Of a stretch of DNA of 64,000 nucleotides, positions 43,374-52,354 are shown piece after piece. The translations under genes and the position numbers were made by a program. The notes beneath the pieces are model-generated. The model ran no database searches, had not been told where the DNA came from, and saw only the letters and a program-made list of their open reading frames with translations. Numbering within the stretch: the stretch's first letter is position 1; each line of letters opens with the position of its first letter. Source of the DNA: Paenibacillus ottowii (GTDB lineage: Bacteria > Bacillota > Bacilli > Paenibacillales > Paenibacillaceae); the NCBI RefSeq assembly GCF_006874425.1, contig NZ_VIJZ01000002.1:372001-436000 (forward strand), in the 5' to 3' direction.

Positions 43374-44795
43374 TTATATGCCTATCGCTTGTCCATCAAC
43401 AGCCAGCATCGCTTCTCCCAAAATCTCCGACAACGTTGGATGCGGATGAATTAACTGTCCGACTTCCCACGGCGTAGCATCCAGCAACTGCGCAAGAGCG
43501 GCCTCGCTGATCAGGTCCGTCACATGTGTACCGACCATATGTACACCGAGAATATCATTGGTTTCCTGGTCAGCCACCACTTTGACGAAGCCGTCCCGAC
43601 TGCCGTATACAAGCGATTTTCCAATCGCTTGAAAAGGGAACTTTCCTGTCTTCACCTGATGTCCACGTTCACGGGCTTCTTGCTCCGTCAAGCCGACGCT
43701 TGCGGCTTCTGGACGTGTGTAAATACAGCGCGGAATCATATAGTTGGGTACACTGTGAAACTCTTCGCCCGCCAAATGATGAACTGCCTGCAAACCTTCA
43801 TGACTCGCCGCATGGGCCAGTTGTAAGCCGCCGATGCAATCCCCGATAGCGTAGATATGTGGCTCATTCGTCTGCAAATACTCATTAACCGAGATAAAGC
43901 CACGCTCGACGCGGATATCGGTATTTTCCAGCCCGATATTTTCTACGTTCGCCTGACGACCTACAGAAATGAGCAATTTGGAAGCACTGAGGGTTTCGGT
44001 TTCGTCCCCTTTTTGCACGTCAATCTGTACGCCTTCCTCGTCCTTGCCGTAGGTTTCAGCCAACACTTGAGCTCCCGTCAGCACCTTGACACCGCGCTTG
44101 GCTAACAAGCGCTGCATTTCACGCGAAACGTCCTCGTCCTCCGTAGGAATAAGCCGATTCGCGGCCTCAACCACCGTAACCTCGACGCCAAAATCATTTA
44201 GCATGGAAGCCCATTCCACGCCAATGACACCACCACCGACAATAATCAGGGAGGCTGGCAGCTTCTCCATAGTCAATGCTTCGTCGCTGCTCAGAATAAA
44301 TTCGCCATCCGGCTCCAGTCCAGGCAGCACACGCGGACGTGATCCTGTTGCAATAATGAGATGTGCAGGAACAACTGTCTCCATCTCACCATCTTCTAGT
44401 TCCACAGCCACGGCTCCACTTTTAGGAGAAAATATAGACGGTCCAATCACACGCCCCTTACCACTCAGCACCGTAATTTTATTTTTACGCATCAAAAATT
44501 GAACGCCCTGGTGCAATTGCTCCACTACGGCTTCCTTACGCTCCTGAACTTTAGGAAATACAAGCTGTGCTCCCGATGTCTCGATTCCATATTGCGCACT
44601 TTCTTTAATCGTTGCATATACTTCCGCACTGCGCAGCAAAGCCTTGCTCGGAATACAACCACGGTGCAGACAGGTTCCGCCGAGCTTGTCCTTTTCGATG
44701 ATAACCACTTCTTTGCCGAGCTGGGCTGCGCGAATGGCTGCTACATACCCTCCAGTTCCTCCACCCAAAATAGCGACATCACAATGTATAGTCAT
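43374..44795 (-). CDS. lpdV: Dihydrolipoyl dehydrogenase (E3)
   Basis: 473 residues. The N-terminal FAD site is ILGGGTGGYVAAIRAAQLG, the redox disulfide is GGTCLHRGCIPSK, NAD binding is IIVGGGVIGVEWAS, and the dimer-interface catalytic pair is HPHPTLSE. It reoxidises dihydrolipoamide of BkdB. GGAGGAG precedes the ATG. In B. subtilis ptb-bcd-buk lie upstream; here only a short hypothetical gene does. Confidence 0.95.
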   Translation of the reverse strand: MTIHCDVAILGGGTGGYVAAIRAAQLGKEVVIIEKDKLGGTCLHRGCIPSKALLRSAEVYATIKESAQYGIETSGAQLVFPKVQERKEAVVEQLHQGVQFLMRKNKITVLSGKGRVIGPSIFSPKSGAVAVELEDGEMETVVPAHLIIATGSRPRVLPGLEPDGEFILSSDEALTMEKLPASLIIVGGGVIGVEWASMLNDFGVEVTVVEAANRLIPTEDEDVSREMQRLLAKRGVKVLTGAQVLAETYGKDEEGVQIDVQKGDETETLSASKLLISVGRQANVENIGLENTDIRVERGFISVNEYLQTNEPHIYAIGDCIGGLQLAHAASHEGLQAVHHLAGEEFHSVPNYMIPRCIYTRPEAASVGLTEQEARERGHQVKTGKFPFQAIGKSLVYGSRDGFVKVVADQETNDILGVHMVGTHVTDLISEAALAQLLDATPWEVGQLIHPHPTLSEILGEAMLAVDGQAIGI

Positions 44796-44917
44796 GTTTC
44801 TCCTCCATTAACATTGATTATATATAGCTTATTGTACTCTCTTTATTTCACTGTACAAAATATAACGTTTAAGCATGAGCTACCAATCATCTAGTCCCAT
44901 CCAGATATCTCACCCTA

Positions 44918-45130
44918 TCATTCATACAGCGCGTCTCGTAATTTGGTAGACATTCTTGGACTTTGTGCTGATTTGGCTCGCAATGCCTTGCGAAAAGATT
45001 CATTTTGCTTGCTTAGAAAATCAAGCTCTGTCTCCAGCTCAATGATTAGCTCCAGCGCTTGCGGGCTAACCAGTCCTTGTTCCAGTAATGCTCTTTTTTT
45101 CGCACTATAATCCGTGTTTTTTTCGTCCAT
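44918..45130 (-). CDS. Small hypothetical protein with coiled-coil helix
   Basis: 70 residues from the ATG at 45130. The core SPQALELIIELETELDFLSKQNESFRKALRAK is a charged helix with leucine spacing suggesting a coiled coil. I do not recognise the family. A GAAAGG site precedes this ATG; an upstream frame would extend it by 21 basic residues but looks non-coding. It lies upstream of lpdV and divergent from tdk. Confidence 0.5.
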   Translation of the reverse strand: MDEKNTDYSAKKRALLEQGLVSPQALELIIELETELDFLSKQNESFRKALRAKSAQSPRMSTKLRDALYE

Positions 45131-45361
45131 GCCTTTCACTCTTCCCTTCATTCCACTACGCTTCACCATATCACGCCCGCGGCGGCAGAGCAATGACGAC
45201 CACCATTACATTTGAAGAATAAACATACAATAACATGTCGAAAAACAATATATTTTCTCTAGTCTGTATGTGGCCCGTTATGGTAATCTATAATGGCGTT
45301 TTCTTTCGGAGATGAAGAGATTTGCAGTGTTATGTACATGTTACAGAGAGGGGAATTCGCT

Positions 45362-45958
45362 TTGCCTACAGGACGGATTACAATTATTACAGGCCCCATG
45401 TTCAGCGAAAAATCCGGCGAATTGATTCGCCGTTGTCAAAAACTAATCCAATACGGGCATCGCAAGGTGGTTGCCTACAAACCTGCTGAAGATAACCGTT
45501 ATTCCGAGGATGAAATTGTAAGCCGGATCGGATATCGGCTGCCCGCTATTTCTATTCCAAGAAAACTCACGGATGAGCTTGTTCAGCGTATTTTGCAAGA
45601 AACAAAAGATGCCGATGTGGTTGCCTTTGACGAAGTCCAGTTTTTCAGCCGGCATATTATGGCGCTTATACAAGAGTTAGCTTATTGCGGAAAGCATGTC
45701 ATTGCCGATGGGCTAAATCTGGATTACCGAGGCAAGGAGTTCGGTTATATCGGCGGTCTGCTCGCTATGGCGGATGACATCGAGAAGCTGACTTCTTTCT
45801 GCGCTGTATGTGGCAGCTCGGAAGCAGCATTTACGCAACGTATGGTCAATGGGAAACCTTCTACAGTAGGACCTATCGTGATGATCGGTGACTCTGAGGC
45901 TTATGAGCCTCGTTGTCGTAAATGCTTTATACCTCCTCATAAAGTGAACTGCGACTAG
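45362..45958 (+). CDS. tdk: Thymidine kinase with altered P-loop
   Basis: 198 residues from a TTG at 45362, preferred because GAGGGG lies at the right distance and the length matches Tdk (about 195). Walker B/lid (VAFDEVQFF), the substrate loop (ADGLNLDYRGKEFG) and the four zinc cysteines (CAVCG, CRKC) are normal. The P-loop, normally G-x-M-F-S-G-K-S-E-E-L, reads GPMFSEKSGEL: Glu16 stands where the Walker A glycine should be, and the following Glu is Gly. The codon is GAA. Activity is thus uncertain. A longer ATG frame exists from 45293. Confidence 0.88.
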   Translation: MPTGRITIITGPMFSEKSGELIRRCQKLIQYGHRKVVAYKPAEDNRYSEDEIVSRIGYRLPAISIPRKLTDELVQRILQETKDADVVAFDEVQFFSRHIMALIQELAYCGKHVIADGLNLDYRGKEFGYIGGLLAMADDIEKLTSFCAVCGSSEAAFTQRMVNGKPSTVGPIVMIGDSEAYEPRCRKCFIPPHKVNCD

Positions 45959-45992
45959 AAAGCAAAATGGGCTCCGGGATAAAACACGAACA

Positions 45993-46036
45993 AGAAGCTC
46001 CTAACCAATATACTTACATACGGTTAGGAGCTTTTA
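45993..46036. terminator. tdk terminator
   Basis: AAGCTCCTAACC and GGTTAGGAGCTT pair perfectly; T-rich on the plus strand, also usable by the converging minus gene. Confidence 0.85.
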
Positions 46037-46075
46037 TTAATTATATGATGATGACCTTTCAATAGTTTATATGGA

Positions 46076-46477
46076 CTAAAGTGGCAGCATATCCTGCCTT
46101 TCCGCCTTATGCTTACACTCTTTGCATACCCCATACAGCGAACCATTATCACCGGCATAAAAGGTTAATTTATCTTCTTTTTTACAAAAGGAGCATTTTT
46201 GCTTGCCTGTTCTCTGGATAGAGTCAGACAGTCCAAATCCAGCTTTGGCCTGGATATCTGCTGCTTTTGTATTCGCACGTGGACCAGAAGACACTTTAGA
46301 CTTCATTTCATTTCCAGAGCGGGATCGTCGGGCGGGCTTACGAGGACGAAATTCAACGACATTACTGCTCCGATGTTCATTCGCTTGTTTATTGCTACGT
46401 CCACGCCATGCCATAACAATCCAACCCAACACCACTAACAACGCACCGACGATCATCCAAGTCAGACTATTCCACAT
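46076..46477 (-). CDS. Membrane-anchored zinc-ribbon protein, unknown function
   Basis: 133 residues from the ATG at 46477, which has AGGCGGGGA upstream. One membrane helix near the start (SLTWMIVGALLVVLGWIVMAW), then a long basic linker (EFRPRKPARRSRSGN), then a C-terminal treble/ribbon with CSFCKKEDK and CKECKHK, a likely Cys4 zinc site. A longer frame from 46564 adds 29 residues containing another hydrophobic segment. I do not recognise a named family. Confidence 0.6.
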   Translation of the reverse strand: MWNSLTWMIVGALLVVLGWIVMAWRGRSNKQANEHRSSNVVEFRPRKPARRSRSGNEMKSKVSSGPRANTKAADIQAKAGFGLSDSIQRTGKQKCSFCKKEDKLTFYAGDNGSLYGVCKECKHKAERQDMLPL

Positions 46478-46619
46478 GCTCTCATCCCCGCCTTTGCTTA
46501 GAATCTTTAGCGTTAATACCGCTAGAACGATAATACCTATTCCATGGAAATCCCTTCTCCTCATGGTTATACTTATTTACTTCCCGACGGTGTGAACAAA
46601 AATTCCTCTGATAGCTGCA

Positions 46620-47123
46620 TTACTCCCCTTGATAATAAAAATCAATGAACCTTTTCGTCAACGGATTAAATGTATCAAAGCGTTTGCGATGCGGTAAAAA
46701 GCCTGAATTATGTACTTGTTCTGCTAGTGTTTCTAAATGTTCAAAGCGCTTGAAAAAGGGCAACGCGAAAGCGTGAATATCTTCAATAATTTCTTGGATC
46801 ACTCGTTCTCTTTCTGCTTCTGTGGACACAAGGTAATCCCTGTTTCCCGTATATTTTTTGGTCAAAGCAATCAACTCACTGTGAAAACAAACCCCCGTAC
46901 TATATTTCTTTTTTATTTTTTTTGATTCCACGATAATGTAAACTTTTAACGCACTATATTTGGTCGCACCAAAACAAATTTCAAATATAAATTCCTTGTC
47001 TTCTTTTTTCAAAACTTTTCTACTTTTCAGATATTTAAAATCATTCAAAAATGGTGCAGCTATGATTTTGTCTATCGCTAACTGACGCAATTCACTTGCT
47101 TTAAGTTCAGTCTTATTGACCAT
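46620..47123 (-). CDS. Hypothetical protein
   Basis: 167 residues from the ATG at 47123, with TAGGAGAG upstream. A soluble, charged, helix-rich protein: KTELKASELRQLAIDKIIAA at the start, KSRKVLKKEDKEFIFEICFG, then an acidic middle and a C-terminal PLTKRFIDFYY. I do not recognise a family; it resembles in style the small immunity-type or DUF proteins of polymorphic-toxin islands, but this is only an impression. A second start lies 17 codons upstream without a ribosome site. Confidence 0.5.
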   Translation of the reverse strand: MVNKTELKASELRQLAIDKIIAAPFLNDFKYLKSRKVLKKEDKEFIFEICFGATKYSALKVYIIVESKKIKKKYSTGVCFHSELIALTKKYTGNRDYLVSTEAERERVIQEIIEDIHAFALPFFKRFEHLETLAEQVHNSGFLPHRKRFDTFNPLTKRFIDFYYQGE

Positions 47124-47230
47124 GATGTCTCTCCTATTCAAAGAGTTTCCCATCATTATATCATATATTTCCAATTATAGGCTCGTCATACTACCATCCA
47201 TTAATTACAATATATATTAAAATGAATAGG

Positions 47231-47260
47231 AAAAAGCCACTCTCAATAGAGCAGCTTTTC
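47231..47260 (-). terminator. Chemoreceptor gene terminator
   Basis: AAAAGC and GCTTTTT with CTC/GAG inside, on the minus strand, 30 bases past the stop. Confidence 0.75.
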
Positions 47261-47287
47261 CCCTAAAATATAGAAACTGTATACAAA

Positions 47288-48988
47288 TTATACTTTAAAT
47301 TTACCAATTTGCCCTTGCAGATCCTCTGCCATTTTGGACAGGTTTCTTGCAGAGGAAGCTATTTCCTCCATCGATGCCAGCTGTTCCTGAGTTGCAGCAG
47401 ATACGTGCTGTGTCCCGGCCGCAGCCTCTTCAGCAATTACTGAAATTTGTTTTACAAAGCCAACAATCTCATCGGTACTTGCAGACATTTGCTCCGATCC
47501 AGCAGAGACTTCTTCAATTTCACTGGCTACTTTATTAACCGTTTCCTGAATAAGTTCAAAGGAGGCACCTGCATTCTGCACAACTTCCCGACCTTTCATG
47601 ACATCTTGCCCGTTGGATGCTACCGCCTCAATAGCATGCGAGGTATCCTTTTGTATCAATCCCACTAGCTCTGTAATTTGCTGAGCAGAATGAGCCGATT
47701 GTTCTGCCAACTTACGCACTTCACCTGCAACTACAGCAAATCCGCTGCCATGTTCTCCTGCGCGGGCCGCCTCAATGGCAGCGTTCAGCGCGAGAAGATT
47801 GGTTTGACTCGAAATGTTGGTAATGACATCAATAATCTTCCCGATCTCATCAGAACGCTCTCCCAATCCGGCCATAAGGTCAGCCAAGCTATTCATAGAG
47901 TCATTCACACCATTCATTTGGACAACAGCCTGCTGGATCATCTGATTGCCTTCAGCTGATTTGTGAGCCGCATCCTGTGCTGATGCAAAAACATTTTGCG
48001 CACGAATTGCAATTTGTTCCACGCCAATGGACATTTCCTCGATAGCCTGAGACGATTTGGTCACCATATCCACCTGATTGCCCGTCCCTGTAGCAACTTC
48101 TTGCACCGTTTCGGTGATTTGCTCAGTTGCTTGGCTATTTTGCTCTGCGCTAGCTGTCAATTCTTCCGAGGACGTGGTTACCAGCTCGGTCGTCTGGCTT
48201 ACAGACTGAATGAGTTGACGTAGGTTTTCAACCATCGTATTAAAAGAATGAGTCAGCGTGCTAATCTCATCCTTGCCCTTCACTACAATGGCTTCCCCAG
48301 TAAGATCACCGGAGGCAATGCTTTCAGCAGCGCGACTGATGCGCAAAATAGGCTTAGAAATAATTTGCGCTATAATGATCGCCATGATCAATGCTAGTAT
48401 AACGGCTGCAATGCTCAAAATGATAACTAATTGTCTACCTGAAATAAAGCTATCAACAGCTTCTTTCGTCGTCAGTTTTGATCCATCTGCATTCAACTTA
48501 ATCAGCTGACTGATCATATCGTTCGAACTATACCATAGCTTGTAGGATTCTTGGTGAAGGATGCTTGATTGAGTGTAATCATTAGCTCTCCCAGCGGCAA
48601 TCACTTCTGGCAACTTATCCAAATATTCTGTGTAATTTTTAGAAAATTCCTCATACATTTCACGCTCTTTAGGAGTGGAAATTAGCTTTTCATATGTTTT
48701 TCGGCCTTCTTCAACTTTTTTTAAAACCTTATTATATTCGGCCTGAACCTTTTCCATTTCCTGCGGGTCACGCTCTACAATAATGTTTAATGAAAGCCGC
48801 TCTACATCAGATATATCACCATTTAGTGTTCCGAGGATGGTCACACTTGGCATCCAATGGCTATCAATTTCCATTGAAGTATCGCCTAACTGTTTCATTC
48901 TTGAGATTGATACTGCACTAATCACAACCAACAGGATTATTACCGCAAGAAACCCTAATAACAATTTTGTTCGAATGTTAAATTTCAT
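47288..48988 (-). CDS. Methyl-accepting chemotaxis protein
   Basis: 566 residues. An N-terminal membrane helix ([18 protein letters not shown]), an extracellular four-helix-bundle sensor (about 30-185), a second helix ([23 protein letters not shown]), HAMP, then a long signalling domain with the hairpin tip [34 protein letters not shown] core (tip at about 395-420). It would report ligand binding to CheA/CheW. No chemotaxis genes are adjacent. AGGAGCG precedes the ATG. Confidence 0.93.
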   Translation of the reverse strand: MKFNIRTKLLLGFLAVIILLVVISAVSISRMKQLGDTSMEIDSHWMPSVTILGTLNGDISDVERLSLNIIVERDPQEMEKVQAEYNKVLKKVEEGRKTYEKLISTPKEREMYEEFSKNYTEYLDKLPEVIAAGRANDYTQSSILHQESYKLWYSSNDMISQLIKLNADGSKLTTKEAVDSFISGRQLVIILSIAAVILALIMAIIIAQIISKPILRISRAAESIASGDLTGEAIVVKGKDEISTLTHSFNTMVENLRQLIQSVSQTTELVTTSSEELTASAEQNSQATEQITETVQEVATGTGNQVDMVTKSSQAIEEMSIGVEQIAIRAQNVFASAQDAAHKSAEGNQMIQQAVVQMNGVNDSMNSLADLMAGLGERSDEIGKIIDVITNISSQTNLLALNAAIEAARAGEHGSGFAVVAGEVRKLAEQSAHSAQQITELVGLIQKDTSHAIEAVASNGQDVMKGREVVQNAGASFELIQETVNKVASEIEEVSAGSEQMSASTDEIVGFVKQISVIAEEAAAGTQHVSAATQEQLASMEEIASSARNLSKMAEDLQGQIGKFKV

Positions 48989-49505
48989 ATATTCGCTCCT
49001 CAGTTCTCTTTATAATAGATATTATATCGACAAGAATCGACACATTGTTTATATCAAAATTAAAGAGAATTTCAGAATTGTATACAAAAGGGAAAATTTC
49101 CTTCGAGCTAGTTAGCATAACTATTCAGGCTTGTTTTATAAACCACGAGAGTATTATTTTTAGTCCATCTAATTCCTCCTTTAAACATTGCAAGTCAAAA
49201 AAAGATACCCAAACGGGATTTATTGTCTTCACACAGCATTTTATAGCGTGAATGCGTTATAATTTGTCGTACTTTGATCCTATTCCCTTGCGTCAATTGA
49301 CTCGGCTACATCCTTGAAAGTACATGTATTATGTATAGACTTTTTTGACCTACTCAACAATTTGTCACGGTGGTTATTGAAGCAAGGTGTACAACTAATT
49401 GGAGATAGAGAATAACTGATGTAATTGGACAAACTTGAGAGATAAGTATAAAAAGCAATATAAGTTGTATTATTATATCTTTATACCATTATAAGGAGAG
49501 AAATT
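48989..49505. other. 517-base intergenic stretch without a recognisable gene
   Basis: AT-rich. It contains the chemoreceptor upstream region and the leader of the 88-residue gene. On the minus strand AAAGGAGGAATTAG is followed by ATG-GAC-TAA, a ribosome site with an immediately closed frame, which looks like debris of a lost gene. No RNA gene or repeat is seen. Confidence 0.5.
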
Positions 49506-49772
49506 ATGAATTATAGAGTTACTGACACTCATGTTTATGTCTTGGATTCCCATGATACAATTCACGATGTACTGTGCTTCCCTAGATCAAACCAAGACTA
49601 TAAAGATTTAGTTGAATTAGTATATGACAGTCAAACACATGAGATAACAAACATTGACGATTTTAAAGTATTTGACCACAGTCGAGTGACTGCTCCTTCA
49701 AAGGGCGGTTTCTTTTACACCCAAGAGTTCCTAATCCCTATTTTAAAACTGGTAAATGAGAATAAACTGTAA
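49506..49772 (+). CDS. Small hypothetical protein
   Basis: 88 residues, with AAGGAGAG before the ATG. Soluble, His- and Asp-rich: TDTHVYVLDSHDTIHDVLCF near the start, then DYKDLVELVYDSQTH, and a C-terminal helix (EFLIPILKLVNENK). No family recognised and no known motif. It has its own terminator, and is the only plus-strand gene between tdk and the IS element, so it is an independent unit. Confidence 0.6.
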   Translation: MNYRVTDTHVYVLDSHDTIHDVLCFPRSNQDYKDLVELVYDSQTHEITNIDDFKVFDHSRVTAPSKGGFFYTQEFLIPILKLVNENKL

Positions 49773-49784
49773 GATGAACACAAA

Positions 49785-49826
49785 AGGACTCTACCAACAT
49801 AATACATGGCTGGAGTCCTCTTGCTT
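49785..49826 (+). terminator. Terminator of the 88-residue gene
   Basis: AGGACTC and GAGTCCT pair; CTTGCTTT follows. Confidence 0.65.
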
Positions 49827-49931
49827 TGAGGAATACTCATGATGGTGCTTTAATTTCCTCCGTGGTGACCTGTTAGTTCGTAATTAGACCTTTTTGCCGC
49901 ATTTTTATTCTATCGCTCTACAAGATAATTT

Positions 49932-50216
49932 TTATTTATCTCCGTGTAATTTTGTCAGTAACAACTCAATCATGCGCTCAATCTTTTTAATGTTCAAATT
50001 TCTTTGTCCATATAAATAAACAAATTCTTGTACACTATCCCAAGTCTTTAGTTCATTTATTTCTTCAATCTCCTGAGTCAGACCTTCAACATAAGCAGGT
50101 AACTCCCTACTTTTGAACTCCTCAATTAAGTTCTCTAAATCAGCGAAATCCATACTCCAATTAAAGTAACTCTCTATAAAGTACTTCAAATTTTCATAAC
50201 TCACTTCTTGTTTCAT
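49932..50216 (-). CDS. CdiI-like immunity protein (orphan)
   Basis: 94 residues, acidic and helical. LKYFIESYFNWSMDFADLENLIEEF and ELPAYVEGLTQEIEEI resemble the start of contact-dependent-inhibition immunity proteins (CdiI_2 type: short helix, Y-F, W, then an acidic loop and two helices). AGAGGAG precedes the ATG. Sixteen bases upstream on the same strand ends a toxin-like C-terminal remnant, which is the normal toxin-then-immunity order. The protective target therefore seems to have been lost from this genome position. Confidence 0.5.
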   Translation of the reverse strand: MKQEVSYENLKYFIESYFNWSMDFADLENLIEEFKSRELPAYVEGLTQEIEEINELKTWDSVQEFVYLYGQRNLNIKKIERMIELLLTKLHGDK

Positions 50217-50232
50217 ATATTATTCTCCTCTT

Positions 50233-50373
50233 TTATTTAAATACAGGATAACCCGTAATAATTCTATAACCGGTAGGCATAGAAGAATCTTTTACTAAAT
50301 ACAGTTGGGACTTTGATAAGTCATTTGTTACATGCTTTGAAGATGAGTTTCCTCCATTCTTTGAACATGGAAA
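50233..50373 (-). pseudogene. C-terminal remnant of a polymorphic toxin
   Basis: An open stretch of about 46 codons ending TAA at 50233-50235, with an in-frame stop just upstream and no start codon. It reads SKNGGNSSSKHVTND, then SQLYLVKDSSMPTGYRI, then ITGYPVF. The end (G-Y/W-R-I-I-T-x-Y-P) is typical of the last strands of secreted RNase-type CdiA-CT or WXG/LXG toxin domains. It sits between the ABC-operon terminator and the immunity gene. The rest of the toxin is missing. Confidence 0.45.
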
Positions 50374-50392
50374 TCAGAAGCAAATTGACATA

Positions 50393-50428
50393 AAAATGCC
50401 ACATCCAATTAACAGGGATGTGGCATTC
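50393..50428 (-). terminator. Terminator of the peptide/ABC operon
   Basis: AATGCCACATCC and GGATGTGGCATT pair perfectly on the minus strand, followed by TTTTA. Confidence 0.9.
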
Positions 50429-50471
50429 TATTGGGTTGCAACTTTACACTAAAGCATTTGTAGTATATTCG

Positions 50472-51131
50472 CTACACAGGAACGATTTTCCCATCTACTA
50501 TTGAATATAATTTCTTGCATATATTTGCAACAACTTGATTATGAGTTACCATTGCAATTGTGACACCCGTTCTATTAAGAGCATGAAGTATTTCCAATAT
50601 GTCTGATTCTGCTGACTCGTCTAAAGCACCTGTTGGCTCATCTGCCAAAATTATTTTCGGTTTTCTGATAAGCGCCCTTGCTATTGCGACTCTTTGAGCT
50701 TCACCTCCAGAAATTTCATGGGGGTATTCATTAATTAAGTCAGAAATTTTAAGTTGCTCCGCAATAGAGTCAACACGGTGCTTAATTTCCTTTTTAGGTG
50801 TGTTCTGACTCAATAAAGGCAAGGCAATATTATAAAAAACACTTCTTTCTTTAATTAAACCATAATCTTGTACAATAAATCCGATTTCATCTCTTCTTAA
50901 CACAGTCATTCGTTTCTCATCTTTGGGCTTAATTAGTTGACTATCAAAGAAATACTCCCCGCTATCTGCAATATCCATAAACCCTAGAATATTTAACAAG
51001 GTAGTTTTACCTGACCCGCTTCTGCCTATGATTCCTACTAAATCTCCATGATCTACATTGAAAGAGGCGTCGGAAAGTATCATTCTTGAACCGTAAGATT
51101 TATTTATATTCTTTAATGCAATTACACTCAT
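50472..51131 (-). CDS. ABC transporter ATP-binding protein, bacteriocin-export type
   Basis: 219 residues. Walker A GRSGSGKTTLLN, Q loop FIVQDYGLI, signature ISGGEAQRVAIARAL, Walker B IILADEPTGALD and the H loop MVTHN are intact. It belongs to the MacB/LolD-like group and, from its size and Q-loop wording, near the 'lactococcin 972 export' subgroup. It is the last gene of an operon with two permeases and a secreted peptide, and its ATG overlaps the permease stop by one base (TAATG). Export or self-immunity are the likely roles. Confidence 0.88.
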   Translation of the reverse strand: MSVIALKNINKSYGSRMILSDASFNVDHGDLVGIIGRSGSGKTTLLNILGFMDIADSGEYFFDSQLIKPKDEKRMTVLRRDEIGFIVQDYGLIKERSVFYNIALPLLSQNTPKKEIKHRVDSIAEQLKISDLINEYPHEISGGEAQRVAIARALIRKPKIILADEPTGALDESAESDILEILHALNRTGVTIAMVTHNQVVANICKKLYSIVDGKIVPV

Positions 51132-52348
51132 TAGTTCCCACCTCGTATTGTTTTCGACAACTTTAATCTATTCACAGAAATCCATGGAGGAATAAAAGAC
51201 AGTAGTGAAAGTGTGAAGCTGAAAATAAGTAGAATAGGAATATTTATATTTTGAGAAATCATAAATGAAAACAAAGCTGCAATACATAATGATACCAAAT
51301 TGATAAAAAATATCTCAAAAAGAATTGAAAGATTTATTACTGCTCTTCTTGTACCGTTTGCAATCATGATTCCATATGTGTATTTACGTAAAGTGATTTT
51401 AGCTATGAGATTTGTTGAAATGCTGAATAGAGCAACAAAAGCAATGACAAATGAAAATATAAATAGAACTTTTTGTAATTGCTCTCCTTCTAGCCCCCAC
51501 ATCGTAAGATAAAAATTTGAGACTCCTTCCACAACATATGGCTCGATATCAAGTTGCAAACTTTTTTGCGTGAACAACTTTTGGATTTTTTGTGCCGAAA
51601 GAGAAGATTGGATGTAGCCACTTGTTTTATCCAAAAATAGTTTTAACATAAAACTTCTATCTTGTGCATGAATATTGTCTACTTCCAACGATGGAAATAC
51701 AACAATTCTATCCAAGTATTTCAAAGCGTATCCATTATTATAAAAGCTATGCTGCCCCAAAAAGCCAATTACTTTACACTTTAAATTTACTCCCATATAT
51801 CCCACGTGTATGATTTGTTTCAACTTAAAATAATCTTTATATTCATGCCCCAAAATTATAGGAATAACGTCATTTTTCACGTTATAATCTCCAGCTTGAA
51901 ATAATCTACCTTCAGAAGCCTGGATAGCAAAATGGTCAATAAACTGTTGATTCACTTGAATACTTTCATATGCGTCTGGGGTCTCGTGTCCAGCATCATA
52001 TCCATATTGAAACTTTGCAGGCAAGCCTTGCACATCTAGAAAAAGATTTTGTCTGCTTGCAATAATATACTTAAAACTTGGATTCGTTTTTTCCCACTCG
52101 TACAGCTCATTTAAGACCTTGAGGTTATCCGATTGAGCAAGAAAGTTCTTTTCCTCATCATTAAAAAAATTGTCATTTACCTTGTATAAAGAGGATGTAG
52201 CATTTTGAACATTTGATGCAAGTTCATTTGTATGTGTAGCCAAGCTTAATGTCAAAATAACCAAAATGTACGAAGCAGTACATTGTAAGATGGAAAGTAT
52301 GGTTTTTCGTTTATGTTGTTTTAATGAATCAATAAGCAAATTGAGCAT
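51131..52348 (-). CDS. FtsX/MacB-like ABC permease (second of two)
   Basis: 405 residues from the ATG at 52348 (AAAGGTG upstream). One N-terminal helix (about 20-40), a large extracytoplasmic domain of ~230 residues without recognised motif, then three C-terminal helices (about 295-390) including LRKYTYGIMIANGTRRAVI, the coupling region of MacB-type permeases. It probably pairs with the 330-residue permease next to it. Together they could replace the single long 'bacteriocin-associated integral membrane' protein found in lactococcin-972 loci. Confidence 0.75.
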   Translation of the reverse strand: MLNLLIDSLKQHKRKTILSILQCTASYILVILTLSLATHTNELASNVQNATSSLYKVNDNFFNDEEKNFLAQSDNLKVLNELYEWEKTNPSFKYIIASRQNLFLDVQGLPAKFQYGYDAGHETPDAYESIQVNQQFIDHFAIQASEGRLFQAGDYNVKNDVIPIILGHEYKDYFKLKQIIHVGYMGVNLKCKVIGFLGQHSFYNNGYALKYLDRIVVFPSLEVDNIHAQDRSFMLKLFLDKTSGYIQSSLSAQKIQKLFTQKSLQLDIEPYVVEGVSNFYLTMWGLEGEQLQKVLFIFSFVIAFVALFSISTNLIAKITLRKYTYGIMIANGTRRAVINLSILFEIFFINLVSLCIAALFSFMISQNINIPILLIFSFTLSLLSFIPPWISVNRLKLSKTIRGGN

Positions 52349-52354
52349 CACAGA

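Noticed and set aside
49120..49190. A 26-codon minus-strand frame (MFKGGIRWTKNN...)
   Set aside because: No ribosome site precedes its ATG, and the good AAAGGAGG site nearby leads to an immediate stop; treated as debris.
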